Shown here one piece after another: positions 18,730 to 28,016 of a stretch of 64,000 nt of DNA. The notes below the pieces were generated by a model. The model did not search any database and was not told the DNA's origin. It saw only the letters and a program-made list of their open reading frames with translations. This DNA is from Hydrogenophaga aromaticivorans (GTDB taxonomy: Bacteria > Pseudomonadota > Gammaproteobacteria > Burkholderiales > Burkholderiaceae_C), in contig NZ_VYGV01000025.1 of the NCBI RefSeq assembly GCF_013387465.1, positions 173,755 to 237,754 of the forward strand. The letters are read 5' to 3'. The position numbers were made by a program, and so were the translations under genes. Within the stretch, counting starts at the first letter, position 1, and each line of letters starts with the position of its first letter.

Positions 18730-20112
18730 TCAGTGCGCGCTGGCGCCCACCACCGCGTCCGGCTTGGCCTGCCGGAGCAGGGTCAGCATGGACGCTTCTA
18801 TGCGGTGCAGGGCTTCGGGGGTATGCCCCTCAAAACGCATTACCAGCACGGGTGTGGTGTTCGAGGCACGGATCAGGCCAAAGCCGTCTGGCCAGTCCAC
18901 CCGCACGCCGTCGATGGTGGAAATCTTGGCCGGCGCATCGAAGCGGGCCAGTTCGACCAGTTGAGCGACCACCGTGTGGGGCTCGCCTTCGGCACAGGCC
19001 ACATTGAGTTCGGGGGTGCTGAAACTGGTTGGCAAGGCGTCGAGCACGGCGTTGGCGTCCGGGCTGCGGCTGAGGATCTCGAGCAGGCGGGCGCCTGCGT
19101 AGGTGCCGTCATCGAATCCGTACCAGCGCTCCTTGAAGAAGATATGACCACTCATCTCGCCCCCGAGCGGGCTGTCCAGCTCCTTCATGCGGGCCTTGAT
19201 CAGCGAATGCCCGGTCTTGTAAATGTGCGCCACGCCGCCAGCGGCTTCGATGGCCGGCGCCAGGCGCTGGGAACATTTGACGTCAAACAGGATGTTGCCA
19301 CCCGGCACACGCGACAGCACATCCCGCGCAAACAGGATCATCTGGCGATCGGGGTAGATGTTGTTGCCGCCCCGGGTCACGATGCCGAGGCGGTCGCCAT
19401 CGCCATCGAAGGCCAAGCCGAGTTCCGCGCCGGTCTCGCGCAGGGTGCGAATCACGTCCTGCAGGTTTTCCGGCTTGCTCGGGTCCGGGTGGTGGTTCGG
19501 AAAGTTACCGTCCACTTCGCTGAACAGCTCGATCACCTCGCAACCGAGCGCGCGGAACAGCGCCGGAGCGGATGCACCCGCCACGCCATTGCCACAGTCG
19601 ATCACCACCCGCATCGGGCGCTGGAGCTTCACGTCGCTAACAATGCGGTCGTGGTAGGCGGGGCCCACGTTGACCTCGCGAACCCGTCCGCCGTCCAGAC
19701 GCTGCCAGTTTTCCACCTCCATCATCCGGCGCAGCGCCTGGATGTCGTCGCCATAGATCGCGCGTCCACCGAGCACCATCTTGAACCCGTTGTAGTCCTT
19801 GGGGTTGTGGCTCCCGGTGACCTGGATGCCACTGCGGCACAAGGTATGGGCGGCGAAGTACAACATGGGCGTGGTGACCATGCCGATGTCGATCACGTCG
19901 ACACCCGCGGCGGCGAGCCCACGGATCAGTGCGGCCGACAGGGCCGGCCCACTCAGCCGGCCGTCGCGGCCCACGGCCACGGTGTGTTCACCTTGCTGAA
20001 GAGCCTGCGTTCCAAAAGCCAGCCCGAGGGCTTCGGCCACCCCTTCGTTGAGGGTATCGGGGACGACACCCCGAATGTCGTATGCCTTGAAGATGGATGC
20101 CGCGAGTTGCAT
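18730..20112 (-). CDS. algC: Phosphomannomutase/phosphoglucomutase
   Basis: Alpha-D-phosphohexomutase, 460 aa, interconverting hexose 1- and 6-phosphates to feed nucleotide sugars for LPS or exopolysaccharide. Four domains in order are marked by the catalytic phosphoserine loop GIQVTGSHNPKDYNGFK (about residue 100), the Mg2+ loop AFDGDGDRLGIV (about 240), the sugar-binding loop LGGEMSGHIFF (about 325), and the phosphate loop near the C-terminus (RASNTTPVLVMRFEGHT). The start is MQLAASIFKAYDIRGV. The gene is divergent from alkA and lies next to the glycan genes it probably serves. Confidence 0.9.
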   Translation of the reverse strand: MQLAASIFKAYDIRGVVPDTLNEGVAEALGLAFGTQALQQGEHTVAVGRDGRLSGPALSAALIRGLAAAGVDVIDIGMVTTPMLYFAAHTLCRSGIQVTGSHNPKDYNGFKMVLGGRAIYGDDIQALRRMMEVENWQRLDGGRVREVNVGPAYHDRIVSDVKLQRPMRVVIDCGNGVAGASAPALFRALGCEVIELFSEVDGNFPNHHPDPSKPENLQDVIRTLRETGAELGLAFDGDGDRLGIVTRGGNNIYPDRQMILFARDVLSRVPGGNILFDVKCSQRLAPAIEAAGGVAHIYKTGHSLIKARMKELDSPLGGEMSGHIFFKERWYGFDDGTYAGARLLEILSRSPDANAVLDALPTSFSTPELNVACAEGEPHTVVAQLVELARFDAPAKISTIDGVRVDWPDGFGLIRASNTTPVLVMRFEGHTPEALHRIEASMLTLLRQAKPDAVVGASAH

Positions 20113-20219
20113 GAATGGGAGCTCTGAATGCCAATCCCCGCATTGTAGGTCGCGTGACTGACAGAGGCTGCCAGCACAGGTCCGAAAACGGCCAGCCAAA
20201 GACCGTGGCAGGTTCTACC

Positions 20220-21764
20220 ATGAGCGCCATGAACACCCCCGACTCGATTGACGACGAGGCCCGCTACCGGGCGCTGTGTTCGCACGACGCCCGGTTCGAC
20301 GGCCGGTTTTTCACCGCCGTGACCTCCACAGGCATCTACTGCCGGCCGGTTTGCCGCGTGCGCACGCCGCGGCGCGAGAACTGCCGCTTCTTCGAGCACG
20401 CGGCCCAGGCCGAACAGGCGGGCTTCCGGCCCTGCCTGCGCTGCCGCCCGGAGCTTGCACCACTGCAACGGCACTGGTCTGTCGAGGACGCGCGCAGCAT
20501 CCTGGTGCAACAGGCCACGCAGTGGCTGGACAACCCGCAAAACTGGCCCGGGGCCAGCGAAGGCGGCGCCACGGTGGCGCGACTCGCCTCGCGCCTGGGC
20601 GTGAGCGACCGCCATTTGCGTCGCATTTTCGAAGACCGGCTGGGCGTCTCACCCTTGCAATACCTGCTCACGCGCAAGCTGCTGGCGGCCAAGCAAATGC
20701 TCGCCGACACGGCGCTGCCCATCACCCAGATCGCCCTGGCCAGCGGCTTCGCCAGCCAGCGCCGGTTCAACGCCGCCTTCGGGGACCACTACGGCTTGAG
20801 CCCCGGCCAGATGCGGCGACAGCCCCTCAGCGCCAACAACCAACGCGACGGCACCCCGGTGCAGCTGTTCTGGCGCCCACCGTTTGATGTCGCCGCGCTC
20901 CTGCGCTTTCTCGCCGAACGACAACTGCCCGGCATCGAACACGTCCAGCCAGACGCTCCCCTTGGTCTGCAGCGAACCGCACGGGTCGAATCCGGCGGGT
21001 TGACGCACACCGGCTGGTTTTCCGTGCGATTCGATCCCGATGCCAACCGGCTGGAGCTGCAGTTGAGCGACAGCCTGCTCCCCGTGCTGCCAACGGTGAT
21101 CTGGCGGGTGCGCGCCCTGTTCGACCTCGATGCCAACCCACTGGTCATCAACTCTGCCTTGCACGCCGACTTTCCTGCGGGTGATGGCCTTCGCGTACCG
21201 GGCTGTTTCGATGGCTTCGAACTGGCTGTGCGTGCCATCCTGGGGCAGCAGATCACGGTGGCCGCGGCGCGCACCCTGGCCATCCGGCTGACCGAGCGAC
21301 TGGGCGAAGCCATCACCACACAGCATCCCCAGTTGCACCGCCTGTTCCCGACGGCCCAGGCCCTGGCCAGCGTCGGTCCCGACATCCTGGGCGAACTGGG
21401 CATCGTGCGCCAGCGCCAGGCAGCCTTGCAGTCCCTGGCCCGCGCGATCGTCGAAGGTGGCCTGGTGCTGAACGCCTTTGCCGATGCCCACACCACCACA
21501 CAAGCCCTGCAGGCGCTGCCGGGCATTGGCCCCTGGACCGCACAGTACATCGCGATGCGGGCCCTGCGCTGGCCCGATGCCTGGCCGGTGGGCGACGTGG
21601 CCCTGATCAAAACCCTCGGCATCGAAGGGCGGGGACGCGCCGCCGCTCTCGAAGCCGACCGGCAATCGGCCGCCTGGCGACCCTGGCGCAGCTACGCCGT
21701 GATCCGCGCCTGGGCCGGCACCCATGCAAACCCCATCCTTCCTTCTGGAGTGCCATCACCATGA
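20220..21764 (+). CDS. alkA: Ada-type sensor domain fused to AlkA DNA glycosylase
   Basis: A 514-residue repair protein with three parts. Residues about 8-80 are an Ada metal-binding domain: GIYCRPVCRVRTPRRENCRF and GFRPCLRCRPE supply four Cys, one of which in Ada accepts methyl groups from DNA phosphotriesters. Residues about 105-200 are an AraC-type HTH (LASRLGVSDRHLRRIFEDRL; ITQIALASGFASQRRFNAAF). The rest is AlkA, 3-methyladenine DNA glycosylase II: AILGQQITVAAARTLAIRL, then a helix-hairpin-helix ALPGIGPWTAQYIAMRALRW with the catalytic Asp in PDAWPVGDVAL. It is probably self-induced on alkylation. It overlaps ogt by ATGA. Confidence 0.92.
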   Translation: MSAMNTPDSIDDEARYRALCSHDARFDGRFFTAVTSTGIYCRPVCRVRTPRRENCRFFEHAAQAEQAGFRPCLRCRPELAPLQRHWSVEDARSILVQQATQWLDNPQNWPGASEGGATVARLASRLGVSDRHLRRIFEDRLGVSPLQYLLTRKLLAAKQMLADTALPITQIALASGFASQRRFNAAFGDHYGLSPGQMRRQPLSANNQRDGTPVQLFWRPPFDVAALLRFLAERQLPGIEHVQPDAPLGLQRTARVESGGLTHTGWFSVRFDPDANRLELQLSDSLLPVLPTVIWRVRALFDLDANPLVINSALHADFPAGDGLRVPGCFDGFELAVRAILGQQITVAAARTLAIRLTERLGEAITTQHPQLHRLFPTAQALASVGPDILGELGIVRQRQAALQSLARAIVEGGLVLNAFADAHTTTQALQALPGIGPWTAQYIAMRALRWPDAWPVGDVALIKTLGIEGRGRAAALEADRQSAAWRPWRSYAVIRAWAGTHANPILPSGVPSP

Positions 21765-22339
21765 AACCCACCACGCACCGGGTGAAAGCCACCGTCCTCT
21801 CGCCACTGGGCCCTTTGCTGCTGGCCGCCACCCCTTCGGGTTTGAGTGGCGTCTGGTTCATGGACCAGCGGCACCTGCCCGCAGAACGGGAGGTGCAAGA
21901 CTGGACACCCGTTCAGGACAACGCCATCCTGAACACCGCGGCCGACCAGCTGACCGCCTTTTTTGCACACCGCCTCAACCGCTTTGACCTGCCGCTGGAT
22001 CTGTCGGCGGGCACCGCATTTCAGTCATCGGTCTGGCGCGCGCTGCTTGACATTCCTTTTGGCCAGACACGGAGCTACGGCGAACTGGCCCGCGCCATCG
22101 GCAAACCCGCAGCGGTGCGCGCCGTGGGCGCGGCCATCGGTCGCAATCCCCTGGGTATCGTGGTGCCTTGCCACCGGGTGGTCGGCGCACAGGGCGCGCT
22201 CACCGGCTATGCAGGCGGGCTTGACCGCAAAGCGGCCCTGCTCCGGCTCGAAGGCGCATTGATCGACAAAGCGCATCAATCGCAGGAGCAAACAACATCA
22301 ACGGGCCACCCCGCCGCACAGCCTTTGCCGGCACACTGA
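21761..22339 (+). CDS. ogt: Methylated-DNA--protein-cysteine methyltransferase
   Basis: Suicide repair enzyme, 192 aa, moving the methyl group of O6-methylguanine to its own cysteine. The active site is in GIVVPCHRVVGAQGALTGYA (PCHRV), preceded by the DNA-binding helix FGQTRSYGELARAIGKPAAV and the conserved ALLDIPFGQT. No Ada sensor domain is attached; that function sits in the coupled Ada-AlkA gene, so together they form a compact adaptive-response operon. Confidence 0.93.
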   Translation: MKPTTHRVKATVLSPLGPLLLAATPSGLSGVWFMDQRHLPAEREVQDWTPVQDNAILNTAADQLTAFFAHRLNRFDLPLDLSAGTAFQSSVWRALLDIPFGQTRSYGELARAIGKPAAVRAVGAAIGRNPLGIVVPCHRVVGAQGALTGYAGGLDRKAALLRLEGALIDKAHQSQEQTTSTGHPAAQPLPAH

Positions 22340-22343
22340 ACCC

Positions 22344-23252
22344 ATGTCGCCCGCCCTCCTTCTTGAGTTTTTCCTGCTCGCCGCCCTCTGGGGTTCGTCG
22401 TTCCTGTTCATGCGCCTGGGCGCTGCCGAATTTGGCGCACTGCCCACGGCGGGTCTGCGGGTCGCACTCGCCGCGTTGTTTTTGCTGCCGGTATTTCTCG
22501 TCAAAGGCGTCTGGGCCGACTTCCGGCAGCGCGCCAGACCTATTTTGTTCGTCGGCCTGCTGAACTCGGGCATTCCGTTTGCATTGTTTGCCTTCGCCGT
22601 GTTGCACATCACCACCGGCCTGACCTCCATCCTCAACGCCACCGTACCCCTGACCGGTGCGGTGGTGGCCTGGCTCTGGCTCAAGGACCGCCCAAGCGGC
22701 TCCCGCATGCTGGGTTTGCTGATCGGCTTTGTCGGTGTGACCCTGCTGGTGATTGGGAAATCCGGATTCAGCGCCACTGGCGTGGCCGGCGCATCCATCG
22801 GCACGACCTTGCTGGCCATGGGCGCCTGCCTGCTGGCCACCACGTGTTATGGCTTGGCCGCCAGTTACACCAAGCGCTACCTGACCGGCGCACACCCCCT
22901 GGCCACGGCCACCGGCAGCCAGATCGGCGCTGCGCTCGGCCTGGCGCTGCCCACCTTCTGGTTCTGGCCCGAGACACCCGTGAGTCTGGGCGCCTGGGGT
23001 GCGCTCGCGGCGGTGGCCTTGTTCTGCACATCCATCGCGTACATCCTGTTTTTCCGCATCATCGAGCAAGCTGGACCGTCGAAGGCGCTGACCGTCACGT
23101 TCCTGGTCCCGGTGTTTGCGCTGATGTACGGCGCGTTCTTTCTGGGCGAAAGCATCACCCCCTGGATGGTGACCTGTGGTGTCATCATCGTCTGCGGCAC
23201 CGCGCTCTCCACCGGACTGGTGCGGCTGGGAAGGCTGGAGCGGGCAACTTGA
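22344..23252 (+). CDS. EamA-family (DMT) transporter
   Basis: Inner-membrane permease of 302 residues with ten hydrophobic segments arranged as two EamA repeats, beginning LLLEFFLLAALWGSSFLFMR and ending GVIIVCGTALSTGLVRLG. GALPTAGLRVALAALFLLPV and TSILNATVPLTGAVVAWLWL in repeat 1 and VTFLVPVFALMYGAFFLGES in repeat 2 are typical. Members export amino acids or metabolites; the substrate is not predictable. It starts 4 bases after ogt and may be co-transcribed with the repair genes. Confidence 0.88.
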   Translation: MSPALLLEFFLLAALWGSSFLFMRLGAAEFGALPTAGLRVALAALFLLPVFLVKGVWADFRQRARPILFVGLLNSGIPFALFAFAVLHITTGLTSILNATVPLTGAVVAWLWLKDRPSGSRMLGLLIGFVGVTLLVIGKSGFSATGVAGASIGTTLLAMGACLLATTCYGLAASYTKRYLTGAHPLATATGSQIGAALGLALPTFWFWPETPVSLGAWGALAAVALFCTSIAYILFFRIIEQAGPSKALTVTFLVPVFALMYGAFFLGESITPWMVTCGVIIVCGTALSTGLVRLGRLERAT

Positions 23253-23310
23253 GGGCAGCACGCTGCTGAAAGCGGCCGCACGCCAGACCAAACCCATTCT
23301 GAAGCGCACA

Positions 23311-23347
23311 AGAAAAAACCGCCGCAGTCTTGCAACTGGGCGGTTTG
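23311..23347 (-). terminator. Terminator of the tRNA-Ala/Glu/Asp unit
   Basis: On the minus strand, ACCGCC-CAGT pairs with ACTG-C-GGCGGT around a 6-base loop and is followed by TTTTTT. It lies just past the tRNA-Asp 3' end (23356). On the plus strand the same hairpin is followed by TTGTCTTT and could also end the EamA transcript. Confidence 0.85.
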
Positions 23348-23355
23348 TCTTTAAC

Positions 23356-23432
23356 TGGCGGAGTGGACGGGGCTCGAACCCGCGACCCCCGGCGTGACAG
23401 GCCGGTATTCTAACCAACTGAACTACCACTCC
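23356..23432 (-). tRNA. tRNA-Asp (GTC)
   Basis: 77 nt with encoded CCA. Acceptor GGAGTGG pairs with CCACTCC with discriminator G; D-arm AGTTCAGTTGGTTAGA; anticodon loop CTGTCAC gives GTC; T-loop GGTTCGAGCC. Last of three tRNAs on this strand. Confidence 0.97.
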
Positions 23433-23488
23433 GCAGTGGTGCAGCTTTTGCCTGATGCCTTTCAGCTTCAAGCCAAGTGCCACAAACT

Positions 23489-23564
23489 TGGCGACCCTAC
23501 GGGGATTCGAACCCCGGTACTCACCGTGAAAGGGTGATGTCCTAGGCCTCTAGACGATAGGGTC
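23489..23564 (-). tRNA. tRNA-Glu (TTC)
   Basis: 76 nt with encoded CCA. Acceptor GACCCTA pairs with TAGGGTC; anticodon loop CTTTCAC gives TTC; T-arm GGGGTTCGAATCCCC. It lies on the same strand and downstream of gltX, whose product charges it. Confidence 0.97.
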
Positions 23565-23639
23565 AAAACCTTGGAACTTCCAGAACCTCGCATTGTATCA
23601 GCGGCGCAATCGCTTTCCCGACACAAGCTTCACAAATTT

Positions 23640-23715
<76 letters not shown>

Positions 23716-23775
23716 ACAGGGTTTGTTGATTTACACTTCGCATGTCACCGCTTGGTGCGAATCAGCAAGCCTCAA

Positions 23776-23804
23776 ATTATAGGACATTTTTCAGAGATTT
23801 TGAA
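23776..23804 (-). promoter_or_regulatory. Sigma-70-like promoter for the tRNA cluster
   Basis: On the minus strand a perfect TATAAT (23781-23776) sits 17 bases downstream of TTCAAA (23804-23799), 60 bases before tRNA-Ala. The -35 element lies inside the last codons of gltX, so the tRNAs can be transcribed independently of that gene. Confidence 0.55.
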
Positions 23805-25179
23805 GTCGGGCCAAAACTGTTTGCTGATTTTGCAGTTCGAGCACAGCATCCAGCGACGGCGTCTGCGCCGTGCCCATGACCAGCACGCGCACCGGCATCG
23901 CCAGTTGGGGCATCTTGATGCCATGGGTGGTGATGGTGTCCTTGATGGCCGCCGAGATGCTGGCCTTGTCCCAGGCACTGGCGGCCAGCTTCTCCGCCAG
24001 CGTGGCCAGCGCGGGCTGAATGGCAGGCGTGACATGCTGCGCGCGCTCTTCGGTGCTGGGCGCCACATCGGCGTAGAAGGCAGCGGCCCAGCCGGCCAGC
24101 GCCACCGTGGTGTCGCAGCGGTCCTTGAACAGACCACAGATGCGCGGCAGGCGCTCGTCGGCCGTGATGCCACGTTTCGCCAGTTGCTCGGCCACCAGGG
24201 TGCTGAGCGCCCCATCGTCCATGGCCTTCATGTGCTGGGCGTTGACCCAGCGCAGCTTGGCCTCGTCGAACTGCGCGGCACTGCGGCCGAGGTGATCGAG
24301 GTTGAACCATTCGAGGAACTGCGCACGGCTGAAGATTTCGTCGTCACCGTGGCTCCAGCCCAGGCGCGCGAGGTAGTTCACCATTGCGTCGGGCAGGTAG
24401 CCTTCGTCGCGGTACTGCGTCACGGGCTTGGCGCCGTTGCGCTTGCTCATCTTCTCGCCCTGCTCGTTGAGCACGGTGGGCAAGTGGGCGTACACCGGCG
24501 GCTCTTTGCCGAGCGCTTTAAAGATATTGATCTGGCGCGGCGTGTTGTTCACGTGATCGTCGCCACGGATCACGTGGGTGATGGCCATGTCGATGTCGTC
24601 CACCACCACGCAGAAGTTGTAGGTGGGTGTGCCGTCGGGGCGCGCGATCACCAGGTCGTCGAGTTCGTCGTTGCGGATCTCGATCAGGCCCTTGACCTTG
24701 TCGTCCCAGGCCACCACACCACCCTGCGGGTTCTTGAAGCGCAGCACCGGCATCACGCCTTCCGGCACCGGCGGCAAGACCTTGCCCGGCTCGGGGCGCC
24801 AGGTGCCGTCGTAGCGCGGTTTTTCCTTGTTGGCCATCTGACGCTCGCGCAGCGCGTCCAGCTCGGCCATGCTCATGTAGCAGGGATAAACATGCCCCGC
24901 GGCCACCATCTCGGCCAGCACCGCCTTGTAGCGGTCCATGCGCTGCATCTGGTAGAACGGGCCTTCGTCGTGGTCCAGGCCCAGCCACTTCATGCCTTCG
25001 ATGATCACGTCCACAGCGGCCTGGGACGAACGTTCGAGGTCGGTGTCTTCAATGCGCAGCACGAAAACACCGCCTGTGGCGCGGGCGAAGGCCCACGGGT
25101 AGAGGGCCGAGCGGATGTTGCCCAGGTGGATGAAGCCGGTGGGCGACGGAGCGAAGCGGGTGCGAATGGGTGCTGTCAT
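23791..25179 (-). CDS. gltX: Glutamyl-tRNA synthetase
   Basis: Class I aminoacyl-tRNA synthetase, 462 aa, charging tRNA-Glu in the cytoplasm. The N-terminal [20 protein letters not shown] carries the HIGH-type motif (IHLGN), LRIEDTD binds substrate, and [11 protein letters not shown] at about residue 240 is the KMSKS loop. The C-terminal helical anticodon-binding domain is complete. The tRNA-Ala, -Glu and -Asp genes follow 75 bases downstream on the same strand. Confidence 0.96.
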   Translation of the reverse strand: MTAPIRTRFAPSPTGFIHLGNIRSALYPWAFARATGGVFVLRIEDTDLERSSQAAVDVIIEGMKWLGLDHDEGPFYQMQRMDRYKAVLAEMVAAGHVYPCYMSMAELDALRERQMANKEKPRYDGTWRPEPGKVLPPVPEGVMPVLRFKNPQGGVVAWDDKVKGLIEIRNDELDDLVIARPDGTPTYNFCVVVDDIDMAITHVIRGDDHVNNTPRQINIFKALGKEPPVYAHLPTVLNEQGEKMSKRNGAKPVTQYRDEGYLPDAMVNYLARLGWSHGDDEIFSRAQFLEWFNLDHLGRSAAQFDEAKLRWVNAQHMKAMDDGALSTLVAEQLAKRGITADERLPRICGLFKDRCDTTVALAGWAAAFYADVAPSTEERAQHVTPAIQPALATLAEKLAASAWDKASISAAIKDTITTHGIKMPQLAMPVRVLVMGTAQTPSLDAVLELQNQQTVLARLQNL

Positions 25180-25263
25180 TTCAGGGTCTCTCGACGGGCC
25201 GCCCCTAGGGAGACCCGTACCCCCATGGGGGGCAGTGAATACACGAAGTGATGAACGTGGGGG

Positions 25264-26472
25264 TTATAGAGAGCTGAGGCCGCGGTCGAGGTCGGTCTGG
25301 ATGTCGGTGATGTGTTCAAGTCCCACGGCGACGCGGATCAGGCCCTGGCTCACGCCGGCGATCTGGCGCTGCGCTTCGGTCAGGCGACCGTGGGACGTGC
25401 TGGCCGGGTGGGCGCACAGGGTCTTGGTGTCGCCCAGGTTGGTCGAGAGCGACAGGGTCTTGAGCGAATCGAGCACGTGGAAAGCGCGCTGGCGGGCCTG
25501 ATCGGCATCGGATGCTTTGACCTCAAACGACAGCACGGCACCACCGCAGTTCGACTGCTGGGCCATGGCCAGCTCGTGCTGCGGATGGCTGCTGAGGCCG
25601 GGGTAATGCACGCGCGCCACACCCGGATGCACCTGCAGCCACTGCGCCAGCGCCAGCGCGCGGGCGGATTGCGCCTGCATGCGGATCTCCAGCGTCTCCA
25701 GGCCCTTGAGCACGACCCAGGCGTTGAACGGAGCCAGCGTCATGCCGCCGCTCTTGAGCACCGGCAGGAAGGTCTTGGTCACCATCTCCTGGCTGGCGCA
25801 CAGGGCACCGGCCATCACACGGCCCTGGCCATCCAGGTACTTGGTGCCCGAGTGCATGACGATGTCGGCGCCCAGCGCCATCGGGCGCTGCAGCGCCGGC
25901 GTGGCGAAGCAGTTGTCCACCGCCAGCAGCGCGCCCGCGTTGTGCGCGATGTCGGCCAGCGCGCGGATGTCGCAGACGTCGGTCAATGGGTTGGTGGGCG
26001 TCTCGGCGAACAGCAGTTTCGTGTTGGGCTTGACAGCCGCAGCCCAGGCCGACACATCGGTCTGCGAGACAAAACTCGACTGCACGCCGAACTTGGCCAG
26101 ATCCGAACCGATCAGCTTGATGGTCGAGCCGAACATGGAGTGCGAGCAGATCACGTGATCGCCGCTTTGCAGCAGGCCCATGCACATCATCAGGATCGCC
26201 GACATGCCCGAGGCGGTGGAGATGCAGGCTTCTGCGCCTTCCAGTGCCGCCAGGCGCTGCTCGAAGCTGGACACCGTGGGATTGCCGTAGCGGCCGTAGG
26301 TGTAGCCGTCTTCGTCGCCCGCAAACCGCCGCGCGGCGGCTTCGGCCGAGGGCTGCACATAACCGCTGGTCAGGAACAGGGCTTCGGAGTTTTCACCATA
26401 GGGGGTGCGCGGCACGGCGGCGCGCACAGCCAGGGTGTCGCGGTGAAGGTCGGGGTCTTTGTCGAAAGGCAT
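25264..26472 (-). CDS. metZ: O-succinylhomoserine sulfhydrylase
   Basis: PLP enzyme of the Cys/Met metabolism family, 402 aa, making homocysteine directly from O-succinylhomoserine and sulfide in methionine synthesis. The start MPFDKDPDLHRDTLAVRAAV and GYVQPSAEAAARRFAGDEDG are typical of MetZ. YGRYGNPTVSSFEQRLAALE precedes the PLP-binding region, and the internal aldimine Lys is in VMHSGTKYLDGQGRVM. It lies 8 bases after purF on the same strand, the usual purF-metZ pairing in beta- and gammaproteobacteria. Confidence 0.93.
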   Translation of the reverse strand: MPFDKDPDLHRDTLAVRAAVPRTPYGENSEALFLTSGYVQPSAEAAARRFAGDEDGYTYGRYGNPTVSSFEQRLAALEGAEACISTASGMSAILMMCMGLLQSGDHVICSHSMFGSTIKLIGSDLAKFGVQSSFVSQTDVSAWAAAVKPNTKLLFAETPTNPLTDVCDIRALADIAHNAGALLAVDNCFATPALQRPMALGADIVMHSGTKYLDGQGRVMAGALCASQEMVTKTFLPVLKSGGMTLAPFNAWVVLKGLETLEIRMQAQSARALALAQWLQVHPGVARVHYPGLSSHPQHELAMAQQSNCGGAVLSFEVKASDADQARQRAFHVLDSLKTLSLSTNLGDTKTLCAHPASTSHGRLTEAQRQIAGVSQGLIRVAVGLEHITDIQTDLDRGLSSL

Positions 26473-26480
26473 GGGCGTGT

Positions 26481-27983
26481 TCAGGCGGTCTGGGCGTTGG
26501 GCAAGGCCAGACGCGAGTTGTCTTCCTGGCCTTCTTCGCTCTGGTCGCGGCCCTGGTTCATGCGTTCGATGGTTTCGAGCGTGATGTCGCCGGTGACATA
26601 GACGCCATCGAAACACGAGGCGTCAAAGCCGGCCAGGTTCGGATTGAGCGAGCCGATGGCCTGCTTCATCGCGTCCACGTCCTGGTAGATCAGCGCGTCG
26701 CAGCCGATGCTCAGGCGAACCTCTTCGACCGTGCGGTCGTGCGCCACGAGCTCGCTCGAGGTTGGCATGTCGATGCCGTAGACGTTGGGATAACGCACCG
26801 GCGGCGCGGCGCTGGCCAGGTAGACCTTGCGCGCGCCGGCATCACGTGCCATCTGCACGATCTCGCGGCTGGTCGTGCCACGCACGATGGAGTCGTCGAC
26901 CAGCAGCACGTTGCGGCCCTTGAACTCGCTCGCGATCACGTTGAGCTTCTGGCGCACCGACTTCTTGCGCACGCCCTGCCCCGGCATGATGAAGGTGCGC
27001 CCCACATAACGGTTCTTCACGAAACCTTCGCGGTACGGCAGGCCCAGCAACTGGGCCAGCTCCATGGCGCTGGGGCGCGAAGATTCGGGGATCGGGATCA
27101 CGACGTCGATCTCGTTCGGCGGCACCGTCGACACCAGGCGCTTGGCCAGGGTCTTGCCCAGGTTCAGGCGCGCCTGGTAGACCGAGATGCCGTCGAGCAC
27201 CGAGTCCGGCCGTGCGAGGTAGACGTACTCAAAAATGCAGGGGTTGTGGCTGGTCTTCTCGGCGCACTGCTCGAACTGGGTGCTGCCGTCGTGGGCCACG
27301 AACAGCGCTTCGCCCGGCTGGATGTCGCGCTCCAGTTCAAACCCGTTGCCCTCCAGCGTGACCGATTCGCTCGCCACCATCACGCTGTCGCCCTGACGGC
27401 CCACACACAGCGGCCGGATGCCGTAGGGGTCGCGGAAGGCGAGCAGGCCGTGGCCGGCGATCAGGGCAACCACGGCGTACGAGCCGCGAATGCGCTGGTG
27501 CACGCCGCGCACCGCCGCAAACACGTCGGCGGGCTTCAGCGTGATGCCGCGGCTGACTTTTTCCAGCTCGTGGGCGAGCACGTTGAGCAGCACCTCGGAG
27601 TCGCTGTCGGTGTTGATGTGGCGGTGGTCGGTCTGAAACAGCTCCTGTTTCAAGGCCTGTGCATTGGTCAGGTTGCCGTTGTGCACCAGCACCAGGCCAA
27701 ACGGCGCGTTCACATAAAACGGTTGCGCTTCTTCTTCGCTGTACGCATTGCCCGCGGTCGGGTAACGCACCTGGCCCAGGCCGCAGTGGCCGGGCAGGCT
27801 GCGCATGTTGCGCGTGCGGAAGACGTCACGCACCATGCCCTTGGCCTTGTGCATGAAGAACTTGCGACCTTGTTCGGTCACGATGCCGGCCGCATCCTGG
27901 CCCCGGTGCTGCAGCAGCAGGAGTGCGTCGTAGATGAGCTGGTTGACCGGCGCCTGGCTCACAACGCCAACGATTCCACACAT
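26481..27983 (-). CDS. purF: Amidophosphoribosyltransferase
   Basis: First committed enzyme of purine synthesis, PRPP plus glutamine to phosphoribosylamine, 500 aa. The mature N-terminus CGIVGVVSQAP has the nucleophilic Cys of class II glutaminases (Cys2), with LLLQHRGQDAAGI following. The C-terminal PRTase domain carries the PRPP motif NVLLVDDSIVRGTTSREIVQ. No long N-terminal propeptide is present, so this is the E. coli-type enzyme. It lies between cvpA and metZ. Confidence 0.96.
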   Translation of the reverse strand: MCGIVGVVSQAPVNQLIYDALLLLQHRGQDAAGIVTEQGRKFFMHKAKGMVRDVFRTRNMRSLPGHCGLGQVRYPTAGNAYSEEEAQPFYVNAPFGLVLVHNGNLTNAQALKQELFQTDHRHINTDSDSEVLLNVLAHELEKVSRGITLKPADVFAAVRGVHQRIRGSYAVVALIAGHGLLAFRDPYGIRPLCVGRQGDSVMVASESVTLEGNGFELERDIQPGEALFVAHDGSTQFEQCAEKTSHNPCIFEYVYLARPDSVLDGISVYQARLNLGKTLAKRLVSTVPPNEIDVVIPIPESSRPSAMELAQLLGLPYREGFVKNRYVGRTFIMPGQGVRKKSVRQKLNVIASEFKGRNVLLVDDSIVRGTTSREIVQMARDAGARKVYLASAAPPVRYPNVYGIDMPTSSELVAHDRTVEEVRLSIGCDALIYQDVDAMKQAIGSLNPNLAGFDASCFDGVYVTGDITLETIERMNQGRDQSEEGQEDNSRLALPNAQTA

Positions 27984-28016
27984 GATCGGATCCTTACGGA
28001 AATAATGACAAAAACT

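Noticed and set aside
25193-25240. Possible fourth copy of the GC-rich intergenic repeat between gltX and metZ
   Set aside because: It has a GGGTCTC/GGAGACCC dyad and a CCCCCATGGGGGG dyad but lacks the CCGGCTTTGCCGG and GACGCG blocks in order.
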